From Hymenobacter montanus (lineage in GTDB: Bacteria > Bacteroidota > Bacteroidia > Cytophagales > Hymenobacteraceae): a stretch of 64,000 nucleotides of DNA. The notes beneath the pieces were generated by a model. It made no database searches. It was not told where the DNA came from and worked only from the letters and a program-made list of their open reading frames with translations. The position numbers were made by a program, and so were the translations under genes. Positions within the stretch are counted from its first letter, which is position 1. Each line of letters begins with the position of its first letter. This document shows, one piece after another, positions 8,575 to 17,970 of the stretch. The stretch covers positions 124,001-188,000 of the forward strand of contig NZ_JACXAD010000003.1 of assembly GCF_014699115.1 (NCBI RefSeq), written 5' to 3'.

Positions 8575-9837
8575 TTACAGCCCGAACTCGGCCTTGATTT
8601 GGGGCACGTAGTCCAGCTTTTCCCACGTGAAGGTTTCGAAGGTTTTTACGGTGCCGTCCTTCATCGTGGCCTGCACGGTGCCGGGCTGGCGGCCCATGTG
8701 CCCATAGGCCGCCGTTTGGGCGAAAATAGGGTTTTGAAGGCCGAAGCGCCGCACAATGGCGTAGGGCCGCAAGTCGAACAGCTTGTTCACCTTTTCGGCA
8801 ATTTCGCCATCGGTGAGCGTGGTGTTATTAGCTCCCTGGGCTTTGGTTGTGCCGTAGGTGGTGACGAACACCCCCACGGGCTGGGCTACGCCGATAGCGT
8901 AGGCTACCTGCACCAGCACCTGGTCGGCCACGCCGGCCGCCACCAGGTTTTTGGCAATGTGCCGGGCCGCGTAAGCCGCCGAGCGGTCCACTTTCGAAGA
9001 GTCTTTGCCGGAAAACGCGCCTCCCCCGTGAGCACCCTTGCCGCCGTAGGTATCCACGATGATTTTGCGGCCGGTGAGGCCGGAGTCGCCGTGGGGGCCG
9101 CCGATAACAAACTTACCCGTCGGGTTGATGTGGTAGGTGATCTGGTCGGTGAACAAGGCTTGGGCGTCGGTGCTTAGGCCAGCCTTTACCCGGGGAATGA
9201 GGATGGCCTGCACGTCGGCCTTAATCCGGTCCAGCATCGCGGCTTCCGATGAGTCGAACTCGTCGTGCTGGGTGCTGATGACGATGGTATCAATGGCTTC
9301 GGGCCGGTGGTCGTCGGAGTAGCGAATGGTGACTTGGCTCTTGGCATCGGGGCGCAGGTAGGGCATGTCGCGGCCCTCGTGGCGGATGGCCGCCAGCTCC
9401 TGCAGTAACCGGTGCGAGAGGTCCAGGGCCAGGGGCATGTAGTTCGCCGTTTCGTGGCTGGCGTAACCGAACATCATGCCCTGGTCGCCCGCGCCCTGGT
9501 CTTCGTCTTTGGCGCGCTCCACGCCCTGGTTGATGTCGGGCGACTGCTCGTGCAGGCGGTTCATCACCTCGCAGGTGTCGGCGTTGAAGAGGTATTCGGC
9601 CTTATCGTACCCGATGCGGCGGATGGTTTCGCGCGCGATGGGTTCGGCATCGACGTGAGCTGAGGATTTGATTTCGCCGGCGACCAGGACAAAGTCGGTG
9701 GTCACGAGGGTCTCGCAAGCTACTTTGGCCGTGGGATCTTGGCGGAGGTATTCGTCGAGGATAGCGTCAGAAATCTGGTCGGCAACTTTATCGGGATGAC
9801 CTTCCGAAACCGATTCGGAAGTGAACAGATAGGGCAT
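8575..9837 (-). CDS. metK: S-adenosylmethionine synthase
   Basis: 420 aa from ATG at 9837 (MPYLFTSESVSEGHPDKVADQ in two parts); the open frame runs 25 codons further but only from a point upstream of the family start. Signature segments: SEGHPDKVADQISDA (ATP/methionine site), GDQGMMFGYA, and GGGAFSGKDSSKVDRS (P-loop-like GGGAFSGKD). Makes SAM from methionine and ATP. Convergent with hpf, transcribed from a promoter around 9910. Its product is used by the several methyl/radical-SAM enzymes in this window and recycled by ahcY at 19.7 kb. A pyrimidine-rich leader of about 70 nt precedes the start; no SAM-riboswitch fold was recognised. Confidence 0.97.
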   Translation of the reverse strand: MPYLFTSESVSEGHPDKVADQISDAILDEYLRQDPTAKVACETLVTTDFVLVAGEIKSSAHVDAEPIARETIRRIGYDKAEYLFNADTCEVMNRLHEQSPDINQGVERAKDEDQGAGDQGMMFGYASHETANYMPLALDLSHRLLQELAAIRHEGRDMPYLRPDAKSQVTIRYSDDHRPEAIDTIVISTQHDEFDSSEAAMLDRIKADVQAILIPRVKAGLSTDAQALFTDQITYHINPTGKFVIGGPHGDSGLTGRKIIVDTYGGKGAHGGGAFSGKDSSKVDRSAAYAARHIAKNLVAAGVADQVLVQVAYAIGVAQPVGVFVTTYGTTKAQGANNTTLTDGEIAEKVNKLFDLRPYAIVRRFGLQNPIFAQTAAYGHMGRQPGTVQATMKDGTVKTFETFTWEKLDYVPQIKAEFGL

Positions 9838-9909
9838 TGAGAGAGCAAAAAGAGCGAAAAAGGAAAGAAAGGCGCCGGCTAAATGGAAGCCAACAGAGCG
9901 GGCACGAGG

Positions 9910-9917
9910 CAAAACTA
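9910..9917 (-). promoter_or_regulatory. -7 element TAGTTTTG for metK
   Basis: Read on the minus strand this is TAGTTTTG, matching TAnnTTTG, 72 bp upstream of the metK ATG. Confidence 0.5.
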
Positions 9918-10264
9918 CGGAAATCTGGTTTATTAGCCACCAAAAAAGCGTACGGGAACGCCGGCGCTCTCAGCAATCAATGCCGGTCCAGTAATCAGTG
10001 GTTCCGGCTAGGGGTCATGCTCCTAGCTCCGCAGTTGGAGTTTGGGCGCTTCGACTAGCGAGCATAGGGAGTAAGTGAAATGGGCCGTGCTGCCGAGCGT
10101 AACGCCGCCTCGGGCGTATGGTCGTTGACCGACGGCAGCACGCGAGGTGCTCCGCTACATTCGGCAGAGCCGTCTAAACAGGCAAAATACTTTCCCAAGC
10201 AGCTCGTGTCCACCTCACCAGCTCAACAGCACGTTCGGGCTCTTACCGGCTGGGATGGCTTCCT
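9918..10264. other. Intergenic stretch with an imperfect hairpin, no gene
   Basis: Between the metK promoter and the stop of the phosphoesterase gene no coding frame is convincing. A 10-bp inverted repeat (10086-10095 with 10133-10142) encloses 37 bp; it may be a structured 3' region of the leftward phosphoesterase transcript or a repeat relic. Confidence 0.4.
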
Positions 10265-12730
10265 TTAATCATCGTCATCTTTTCGGCGCTTTTGCTCGGG
10301 CATCAGGAAAGCTCCGCGGCGGGGGGCGGGCATGAGGGCACTCTCACCCTTCACCGATTTCCACACCACTTCGTTCAGGTCCAAATCCGGGGTGGCGTCT
10401 TCGCTAGCCAGGTTAAAGTGCTCGGACCGTTCCATGCTTGGGTTCCAGGCTACGTTGCGCTCCTCCAGGTTTACCCGGGCCGCCTTGGCGGCGTACGGGC
10501 GCAGGTCGGGCTGGGCCTGAAAGCAGTTGAACAGCGGCCGGGCGGCGGCATCGTACTGGCTCATGGGCGGCAGGCCCAGAATGAGTTCCATGGTGCGCAA
10601 CACGCCCGAGGTCGAATACATAGTGTGTTCGACCGCTCCTCGCTTCGTGTAGGGGCTGATGACGAAGGCCGGCGAGCGGTGCGCGTCCACGTGGTCGGGG
10701 CCGTTTTGGGCGTCGTCTTCCAGCACGAAAATCACCGATTCTCTCCATAAGGAGCTTTGGGTGAGGTGCTCTACCAACTGGCCCAGGGCGAGGTCGTTGT
10801 CCGCTACGGCCGCGGTGGGAGTGATTTTACCCCGGCGCTGGCCGCTGGTGTGGTCGTTGCTGATCCGGATCGTGTTGAACTGCGGCACGGCGCCCCGGGC
10901 GAGGAGCGAGTCGAAGTCCTGGGCCCAGAGGCGCACGCGCTCCACGTCCTTAACATCCATATTGAAGCCGGGGTATTGGGGGCTAACATGGCCTTCCAGC
11001 GATTTGAGCGAGGTTTTGCCTAACTCACCAAACTCGCCGTAGGTGCGGTAGCTCAGGCCGGCCCGCTGGCAGTAATCCCAGATGTAGCCGTCGCGCGGGT
11101 AGGCAACTTTGCGGGTGCCCTCGTAGTCGTAGGTGCCGCCGCGCCCGCCGTAGCTGGTCGGCCAGGTTTTTTCGGTGTAGTCGGTAGCATAGGCCGCCGT
11201 GCTCCAGTTGTGGCCATCGGCGCTGACTTCGGCGTTGACGTAAAAGTTGTCGAGTAGCACGAACTCGCGGGCCAGGGCGTGGTGGTTGGGCGTCACTTTC
11301 TCGGGGAAGAGGCAGAGCGAGGCATCTCCGTTGCCTTCCTTCATATCGCCCAGCACCTGGTCGTAGGTGCGGTTTTCCTTGATCACGTAGAAAACGTGCT
11401 TAATGGGCGACTTTTCCCCACCGAGGCGAGGGACCGGGTTGCGGGGCGCGCCGGGCGCCAGGGCTGCAGCTTGGGGGTTGAACGGTGAGTTGGCGTATAC
11501 CTGCGCCGAATAAGCCTTTAGCTGGCTTTCGGTGGGCGCATCGATAAACGATAAAGTGCCCTTGAACAAGCTGCCGATGTACTGCACGGCGGCCTTGGTC
11601 GTGCCCAGGTGCGAGCCGCTGTCGTCGGTTTTTTTCACGGGTTGGGGCCCGGCCGGGTTAGCCAACGAAGAAAAGCCCTTGCCGTTGGCCACCAAGATCT
11701 TTGAGTTGAGGGTTTTTACGCTGGTGGGGTACCAGCCCGTCGGAATGAACCCCCTGGATGAGCTCTTGCCCGGCACCGACACATTGAACACGGCCAGGCA
11801 GTTGTTGTCGGCATTGGCAATATACAGCGTTTTCTCGTCCGGCGACAAGGCCAGCGCGTTCGTTGTCGAACCGGTTAGCTTGGTAGGGTAGAGCGTCGTG
11901 GAAATGACTTCGAGCACCTTCCGGCTTTTTGTGTCGATAACCGAAACCGAATTATCGTTGGCGTTAGCCACGAACAAGTACCGGCCGTTCCGGGTCTGAA
12001 TGAGTTCGTTGGGGTGGCTCTCGGTGGCCAGCTCGCCCGTGACGCGACCGGTTTGGGTGTCGTAGAGCACCAGCTTGTCGCCGCCCCAGAGCGTGATGTA
12101 GAGCGTCTGCTGGTCGGGGGCCAGCAGGCAGCCGTACGCCTCGTGGCCCAGGGCGAGCTTCGAGATGATGGCCTTGGTGCGCAGGTCCACTACGTACAAG
12201 GAGTTGTCTTCCTTGGTCACCACGTACAGTCGCTGCCGGGTTTCGTCGAGGTCCAGGCCCGTGGGGCTGATTTTCTCCTTGGGCCAGGCGGGCCCCAGCC
12301 GGAGCGTATCGGCCCCGGCGAACTTGCCCTGGGCAATGCGGTAGGCCAGAACGTTGTTGTTGTTGCCGCCGGAAGCGTAGAGCCGGCGCCCATCAGCGCT
12401 AAACTTCAGCCCGTACCAGGATTTGCCAATGGGCGTCTCGTCCAGCAGCCGGCCGGCGCGCGGGTCAATCAGTTGGATGCTTTGCTGGCTCTGCCCGTTG
12501 TTGGTGACGGCCAGCAGCCGGCCCGAGCGCGTGAGCTGCATGTTCAGCGGCAGGTCGCCCAGCGGCACGGCCGGGCCCGTACCGGCCGGGCTCAACGACC
12601 AGCCATTAGGCAGCAGGATGCGGGCGGCCGGCGCGGTGCCGGGCGCCGGATTGGTAGGCTGCTGCGCCAACGCGGGCAGCGCCGAGGCCAGCGCTACCAG
12701 CCGGATGGCCGCTTTCAAAACATGGATCAT
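10265..12730 (-). CDS. Exported YncE-like beta-propeller fused to a PF04185-type phosphoesterase
   Basis: 821 aa. Signal peptide about 1-22 (ASALPALA then QQ). Residues about 60-350 are YVTN-type propeller repeats (LYVVTKEDNSLYVVDLRTK, YLFVANANDNSVSVIDTK, TLYIANADNNCLAVFN). From about 443 comes the phosphoesterase domain: HVFYVIKENRTYDQVLG (KENRTYD at 451-457), VSADGHNWS, YDYEGTRKV, and a late ISNDHTSGQRRG and VFVLEDDAQNGPDHVDAHR with metal-ligand-type Asp/His residues. C-terminus is very charged (KRRKDDDD). The family includes phospholipase C and acid-phosphatase-like enzymes; the substrate is not known. It starts 84 bp after the TonB receptor stop, same strand, suggesting a hydrolase-importer pair. 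Confidence 0.85.
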   Translation of the reverse strand: MIHVLKAAIRLVALASALPALAQQPTNPAPGTAPAARILLPNGWSLSPAGTGPAVPLGDLPLNMQLTRSGRLLAVTNNGQSQQSIQLIDPRAGRLLDETPIGKSWYGLKFSADGRRLYASGGNNNNVLAYRIAQGKFAGADTLRLGPAWPKEKISPTGLDLDETRQRLYVVTKEDNSLYVVDLRTKAIISKLALGHEAYGCLLAPDQQTLYITLWGGDKLVLYDTQTGRVTGELATESHPNELIQTRNGRYLFVANANDNSVSVIDTKSRKVLEVISTTLYPTKLTGSTTNALALSPDEKTLYIANADNNCLAVFNVSVPGKSSSRGFIPTGWYPTSVKTLNSKILVANGKGFSSLANPAGPQPVKKTDDSGSHLGTTKAAVQYIGSLFKGTLSFIDAPTESQLKAYSAQVYANSPFNPQAAALAPGAPRNPVPRLGGEKSPIKHVFYVIKENRTYDQVLGDMKEGNGDASLCLFPEKVTPNHHALAREFVLLDNFYVNAEVSADGHNWSTAAYATDYTEKTWPTSYGGRGGTYDYEGTRKVAYPRDGYIWDYCQRAGLSYRTYGEFGELGKTSLKSLEGHVSPQYPGFNMDVKDVERVRLWAQDFDSLLARGAVPQFNTIRISNDHTSGQRRGKITPTAAVADNDLALGQLVEHLTQSSLWRESVIFVLEDDAQNGPDHVDAHRSPAFVISPYTKRGAVEHTMYSTSGVLRTMELILGLPPMSQYDAAARPLFNCFQAQPDLRPYAAKAARVNLEERNVAWNPSMERSEHFNLASEDATPDLDLNEVVWKSVKGESALMPAPRRGAFLMPEQKRRKDDDD

Positions 12731-12814
12731 CGCGTACTAAAAATTGATTAGGAGCCTGCCGCAGTGGAAAACAAGGGTACGGCGGTTGGCTAGTCGGCTA
12801 TCTGAAACGCCTAA

Positions 12815-15800
12815 TTAAAACGCGTAGCGGGCCCCGAGCTGAATCTGGTAGGGCGTACCGTTTTTCTGAATGACGCCCACGCTGGGGTTGATGGCGTAGA
12901 CGTAGCGCTGGGTAGCTTGGTCGAAGCCGGTGACGTTCAACAAGCTCTGGTTGCCCAGGTTGAAATTGCCGCCCCAGTTTTTGTTGAGCAGGTTGGCGAA
13001 GTTAAATACGTCGACCGACAGCTCCAGCGACTGACTGCTGAAGGTTTTGAACACCTTCATGAGGCGCACGTCCACGGTGCCCACCAGGGCCTTGTTTTCG
13101 CCGCCGTTGCGCTCGGCAATGTGGCCAAAGCTTTCCCGAATATAATCCTTGGCCCGGCTGTCGGACTCGTTCAACACCCGGTTGAGGTCGGTGCGCAGGT
13201 TGTTGGGGGTGTCGGGGTTATTGGGGTCGAAAACAAAGGCTAGGTCATTGCGGGTGCCGGTCTGGCCCACAAAATCACCGTTAATATCGGCATTTACCAG
13301 CAGGGAATAGCGGGTGCCGCTTATGCCGCTGAAGCGCGCGTTCAGGCTGAAGCCCTTCCAGACCGGCGACACGCCGTAGAGCACCAGCTTGTGGCGGAAA
13401 TGATTATCGGAGTAATTCATCTCCGAGAGGCTGCGGGGGTCGCTCTTTACGGGGCGAAACGTGGAGGTATTGGCCACGTTGCCGTTGTAGGAGGTGTTGT
13501 CGCGGGCATCGTTCCAGGTGTAGCTGGCCGTGAACGCCCCGCCGTGGGGCAGCCGCACCTCGGCATCCAGCACTACGGAGACCGTGCGCAGCTTAGCGCC
13601 ATTGGTCAGAACCAGTGTACGGCCCACCTGCTGCGAGCGGCGGTTGAGCACGTTGTTGGTCTGGCCCCGGCTGGAAATCGTGTTGGCCGGCACGAAGACG
13701 GCCCGGTTTTCCTCGTTCGTCAGCCGGAACACGGGGTCGCGTAGGTTGGCGTCGAGGTACACATAATTGTTGTCGGTACGGGCCCCGAGCACGTTCACGC
13801 CGACCCGCAGCCACTCGTTCACGATGCGGTTATAGCTCAGGTTGGCCTTGTACACCGTGGGTACTTCAAAGTTGGGGTCGGTCAGGTTGATGGTGGCCAC
13901 CGGGGTGGTGCCCGCCAGCACGCCCGGCACGGTGGAGGGGTCGCGGCGGTAGCTGGGAAAGTCGGGCCGGGGCACGAGGTTGGGCACCGTATTATCGTTG
14001 GGCCGGGTCACGTCGACCGCCGCCAGTCGGGTGCCGTCGTTCTGGATGTTATTGAGCTGGGCGTAGTTTATGACGTAAGCGGAAAAGATGCCCCCGCCGA
14101 GGCGGAAGATATCCCGGTTTTTGCCACCCACGTCCCAGGTCAGCTGCAGGCGGGGCTGAATGTTGTCCCAGTCGGTAATCTGCGCGTCGGTACGCAGGCC
14201 CAGCTCCTTTTCCACCAGCGGGTTGTAGGCGGCCGGGGTCAGGTAGCTCGTCACGTCGTAGCGTACCCCGAACTGAGCGCTCACGTTGGGATGCGGGTTG
14301 AAGGAGGCCTGGGCAAACACCGAAGCATCGAGCACGCTGTGCCGCACGTCGGGGATGCCCTTGAGCGGCACCTCGCGGGCGTAGCGGCTGGGGTTGAGAT
14401 TGTTGAACTCCTCCAGGCTGTTGAAGAAAAAGCGCCCGTTCTGCTCGTTCGACACGTAGTTGTACAGGCGTGTGAGCATGTTGTCGGTGCCGAAGGTGAA
14501 GTTGAAGCGCCCGGCTGTCAGGTAGCTTGTATTCACGAGCTGAAACTGGTTGACCTGCTGGGTCTCGGGCGTGAAGCGCTGCCCGCCGAGCTGCACGTCG
14601 GTGCGGCCCGTGCGCCCGTCGGGCAGCACGGAGCTCACCGTTACGATAGCCCGTGGAATGTTACTGGCTGGCAACTCCGGGTTGGGCTCAATCCCATTGC
14701 GCGAGTAGGTATACTGCACCTTGAGCTCGTTGAGCAGCTTGCTCGACAGCGCCGAGCGTAAGGACAGCGCCGTGCTGTTCTCGCGGGAGCTGAAGCCCGA
14801 CCAGGTCTCGTAAAGGTTGATGGCCGAGTTGTCGTTGGTGTTGGCGGGCTCGTCGGTGTCGCTGTAGTTGTTGCGCAGGGTGAGGCGGTGCTTATTGTTA
14901 AGCTGCCAATCGAAGCGCGTGAAGAGGCTGTTCGATACGTTGCGACGGTCGAAGGAACCAGTTTGCGGCCCACTGCCCAGGCCGTATTTCTCCCGACCAA
15001 TCCGAATCACGTCGTCGAGCGCGGCTCGGGTGATGCCCAGGGCCTGTTCGTCGGCTGGCTGCTGAATGTCGGCAATGAACAGCGGCGCGGCCTGCTGCTG
15101 CCGGTCCAACGCCACGAAAAAGTGCAGCTTGTCTTTGATGATTGGGCCTCCCAGGCTGAAGCCGTACTGCGTAGTGCTGAAGTTCGTGGTGCGCTTGTTG
15201 CCCCGGATGTCGTTGGGGCTGGCCAGCCAGTCGGTCCGCAGATAAGTGAAGGCCGAGCCCGCGAACGTATTGGTGCCCGACTTGGTAACCGCGCTGATCG
15301 TGCCCCCGCCCTGCCGGCCCTGGGTCACGTCGTACACGTTGTAGGCAACTTCAAACTCGCGAATGGCTTCCAGCGACAGCGTAAAAGTACCGCGGCCAAT
15401 TGGCCCACTGGTGAGCATGTTGCGGGCGCTCAGGCCATCAATGAGGTAGTTGGTCGACGAAGCCAGCTGGCTGCCGATGTTGGTGCCGTTAGAAGTCGGG
15501 GCCAGGTTGGCTAAGCTGGTAAAGTCGCGGTTGAGGGCGGGCAGGCGCTTGACTTCCTGCGCCGTGATGGCGGTGCTGCTGCCCAGCCGGTCCACTCGGT
15601 TGGTCAGGCTGTTGCCCGACACCACCACTTCCTGCAGCTGCGCCGTAGCCTCGCTCAGCTGAACGTTGACCGTAATTCGGTCGCCCTGGTTAAGCATGTA
15701 GCCCGTGCGCTGCTGCGGCGCGTAGCCCACGAAGCTAACGTTGAGGTCGTAAGGACCGCCCAGCGGCAGCTGCTGAAACCCGTAGCGCCCGTCGGGGCCA

Positions 15801-16012
15801 GTGGCCGCGCCGGTCTGGAAGCCCGTCGACTTATTGCGCACCACGACTGTTGCGCCCGGTACGGCCGTACCCTTAGCGTCTACCACCGTGCCCGCGAAGG
15901 AAGCATCCGTAGATTGGGCCAGGACCGGATAGCTGAGCGGTGCTACCAGCAACGCCCAAACAAGCCCGGTCATCCAGGACAGCTGCCGGAAAGATAGTAA
16001 AGCAGTTTTCAT
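12815..16012 (-). CDS. TonB-dependent receptor with carboxypeptidase-regulatory-like N-domain
   Basis: 1065 aa. Signal peptide about 1-33 (ends PVLAQ). Then a CarboxypepD_reg-like domain (FAGTVVDAKGTAVPGATVVV ... YDLNVSFVGYAPQ, about 37-110), a plug domain (LQEVVVSGNSL, LPALNRDFTSLANLAP, NYLIDGLSARN, REFEVAYNVYDVTQGRQGGG) and a beta-barrel to the C-terminal LGARYAF with a terminal Phe as expected for BAM insertion. Imports an unknown substrate across the outer membrane using TonB energy; the TonB/ExbD array at 54-58 kb could supply it. No SusD partner is present. Upstream lies a long AT-rich stretch, so it is probably the first gene of a two-gene unit with the phosphoesterase. Confidence 0.93.
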   Translation of the reverse strand: MKTALLSFRQLSWMTGLVWALLVAPLSYPVLAQSTDASFAGTVVDAKGTAVPGATVVVRNKSTGFQTGAATGPDGRYGFQQLPLGGPYDLNVSFVGYAPQQRTGYMLNQGDRITVNVQLSEATAQLQEVVVSGNSLTNRVDRLGSSTAITAQEVKRLPALNRDFTSLANLAPTSNGTNIGSQLASSTNYLIDGLSARNMLTSGPIGRGTFTLSLEAIREFEVAYNVYDVTQGRQGGGTISAVTKSGTNTFAGSAFTYLRTDWLASPNDIRGNKRTTNFSTTQYGFSLGGPIIKDKLHFFVALDRQQQAAPLFIADIQQPADEQALGITRAALDDVIRIGREKYGLGSGPQTGSFDRRNVSNSLFTRFDWQLNNKHRLTLRNNYSDTDEPANTNDNSAINLYETWSGFSSRENSTALSLRSALSSKLLNELKVQYTYSRNGIEPNPELPASNIPRAIVTVSSVLPDGRTGRTDVQLGGQRFTPETQQVNQFQLVNTSYLTAGRFNFTFGTDNMLTRLYNYVSNEQNGRFFFNSLEEFNNLNPSRYAREVPLKGIPDVRHSVLDASVFAQASFNPHPNVSAQFGVRYDVTSYLTPAAYNPLVEKELGLRTDAQITDWDNIQPRLQLTWDVGGKNRDIFRLGGGIFSAYVINYAQLNNIQNDGTRLAAVDVTRPNDNTVPNLVPRPDFPSYRRDPSTVPGVLAGTTPVATINLTDPNFEVPTVYKANLSYNRIVNEWLRVGVNVLGARTDNNYVYLDANLRDPVFRLTNEENRAVFVPANTISSRGQTNNVLNRRSQQVGRTLVLTNGAKLRTVSVVLDAEVRLPHGGAFTASYTWNDARDNTSYNGNVANTSTFRPVKSDPRSLSEMNYSDNHFRHKLVLYGVSPVWKGFSLNARFSGISGTRYSLLVNADINGDFVGQTGTRNDLAFVFDPNNPDTPNNLRTDLNRVLNESDSRAKDYIRESFGHIAERNGGENKALVGTVDVRLMKVFKTFSSQSLELSVDVFNFANLLNKNWGGNFNLGNQSLLNVTGFDQATQRYVYAINPSVGVIQKNGTPYQIQLGARYAF

Positions 16013-16732
16013 GCAAATACGGGGAAGGTAGGTGAATTGACCCCGTAAAAGTATTCTTCATTCAAGCAGGATATTCTATAAAATATTATATTTTACAGAA
16101 GTATAATGCTGAGATAATGTTGCCCGTACATTACCAAAAAACGGATTAACTAAGATTTTTCTTAAAATATCGTGTTAGTTTTATTCTGTTTCTACCATGC
16201 AGAAGCCGCCTACTTGCTTCAGGGAAAGGAAATTTTTGGTTTGGGGCGGGCCTGCCGCAGGCGGGGAGGTTACATTAAGGTTATCGTACTAGGTCTGAAT
16301 GGAATCGGTGCCAGGCTCGCTCTCTAGCTTTGCGTTGAGCTTCTGCGTTTCTTCCGGTTGCGGCGGCCTAGTCGTGGCCAGCTTGCTGGTGACACCCGCC
16401 GCCGTTGCCCAAATCCCTGCCGCACCTGACGCTACCCGCCGGGTCCGCCTCCCCGAACTCACCAATGGGCCCTAGCCAAACGGGCCTCGTATGGGGGCGG
16501 GTGTCGCCTTGCGGCGCGATGCCGAGTTAAGCTGAAACTGTGAGCTAAGGGTCCGCACCCGTGGGCGCCGCGGGCTGGAACTTGAAGCAACGGGCTTTCT
16601 TTAGCAAATGCTAATCAAGAGCTCTTGCCCGAGCCCAAAGAGCCCAAACGAGCTGCTAGTACTTGGGGCGACTTCGCCGGGAGTTGAACCATACCCGGTA
16701 GGGCTTGCGGCCCCTACCTGAAAACTCCTTTC
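16013..16732. other. 720-bp intergenic region, AT-rich at its left end
   Basis: Positions about 16065-16200 are clearly AT-rich and probably hold the promoter of the leftward TonB receptor. The remainder is GC-rich without a supported gene; small palindromes are seen at 16250-16262 and a 7-bp stem at 16698-16719. A short motif near 16680 resembles a tRNA T-arm on the minus strand but no cloverleaf can be built around it. Confidence 0.5.
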
Positions 16733-17941
16733 CTAACTCACGAAAAGATTCGGCTCCATTTTCTCGCACACCAGTACTACGGGCCGGCTCCGCAGGTCAG
16801 TGGTGGCGAACAGATAAACCTCACCGCCCTCGCGGATGCCGGTTCGCCGCCGAAAATCAGCCACCGTATCGGGGAAATTACGCGTCGTAACGTGTGCCCG
16901 GGCTTCCGGGCCCAGGTAAGCTTTCAGGGCCGTCCCATCGGCCTTCTCTACGGCCAGCACGCGAAAAATGCGGCCCGGGAAATCCGTCCGGAGGACATCG
17001 GCGGTGTACAGGTGGCTGTGCTGGTGCAGCTTCAGCAGCTCGAAGGCCGTGCCCACGCTTCGAAATGCGCCCGCTTTGAGCACTGCCGCGTTGGGCTCGT
17101 ACAGAAACTGCTGAGGTTCGGCGTAGCGGGGCGTAGCCCGGGCTTCGCGGGCCCGGTTAAGGCGGAACTCCTGCTGGCTGCCGTCGCGGCGCAGGTTGAG
17201 GGCATAGCGCTCGGGGTCGATGGCGGGCTCCTGGCCCAGCTCGTAAAGCACTTCTTTCACCTCGTTGTCGACGGCTACCACCCATAAGCGGCGCACGTGG
17301 CCGAGGCCCTGCACGGCGTGCTCAATGTCGAGCATAGGCGATGTCTTGAGCAGAATTCGGGTGGCTTTGTGCAGCAGCAGGGGCAGCAGCTTCACCACGT
17401 CGGGCTCGCAGTCGCGCAGCAGGAAAATCTTGCGGGCGGCCGTGTCGCGCCGGGCTGGGTCGAGGTACAGCCAATCGAAGTGGTGTGGCGTGTCTCGGAG
17501 AAACGTCACGGCGTCGGTCGGGTGCACTACCACGTTTTCCACCCCCAGCTGAGCCAGGTTGTAGCCGACGATGGCGGCCAGCTTGGGGTCGCGCTCCACG
17601 TAGTCGACGTGCGCCACGCGAGCGGCGAAGTGAGCCGTATCGGCCCCAAAGCCGCCAGTAAGGTCGGCCAGCTGCTGGCCGTCGACTAAGCCAGCTTTGA
17701 AGGCTGCCGTTCGGGCCGACGAAGCCTGCTCGACGGAGAGGGCCGGTGGAAAGATCAGGTCGGGGTTGTCGGCCCAGTCCGGCAGTTTAGTACGGGCTTT
17801 CTGGCGGGCCTGAATTTGGCGGACCAGTTCCGGCACGGGCAGGCTGGGATGACGGCGGGCTTGGAGGGCCAGATGTGCGGGGTCGTCGTGCAGATGCGCG
17901 GCCACGTAGCGCCGGGCCGCTTCGGGCAAAGGGTAGTCCAT
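16733..17941 (-). CDS. Class I SAM-dependent methyltransferase with THUMP-like domain
   Basis: 402 aa. Residues 93-101 (DLTGGFGAD) are SAM-binding motif I, YVERDPK near 114-120 is the acidic motif II and DPARRD at 161-166 is the catalytic-loop region, a pattern of the Bacteroidota THUMP-like/PG_1098-type proteins. The N-terminal helical part and the C-terminal 250-400 region (RNFPDTVADFRRRTGIREGG...) match the THUMP-like/ferredoxin-like ends of that family. Probably an RNA methyltransferase; the target is unknown. Ends in a 29-bp gap before the next leftward gene's stop and may be co-transcribed with it. Confidence 0.83.
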   Translation of the reverse strand: MDYPLPEAARRYVAAHLHDDPAHLALQARRHPSLPVPELVRQIQARQKARTKLPDWADNPDLIFPPALSVEQASSARTAAFKAGLVDGQQLADLTGGFGADTAHFAARVAHVDYVERDPKLAAIVGYNLAQLGVENVVVHPTDAVTFLRDTPHHFDWLYLDPARRDTAARKIFLLRDCEPDVVKLLPLLLHKATRILLKTSPMLDIEHAVQGLGHVRRLWVVAVDNEVKEVLYELGQEPAIDPERYALNLRRDGSQQEFRLNRAREARATPRYAEPQQFLYEPNAAVLKAGAFRSVGTAFELLKLHQHSHLYTADVLRTDFPGRIFRVLAVEKADGTALKAYLGPEARAHVTTRNFPDTVADFRRRTGIREGGEVYLFATTDLRSRPVVLVCEKMEPNLFVS

Positions 17942-17970
17942 GAGGAAGACTATACGGAAAAGAGACGCGT

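Noticed and set aside
9838..9912. SAM-responsive riboswitch in the metK leader
   Set aside because: Leader is short and pyrimidine-rich with no recognisable aptamer stems.
16680..16725. Possible tRNA T-arm (GTTCAAC) on the minus strand
   Set aside because: No acceptor, D or anticodon stems can be paired around it.
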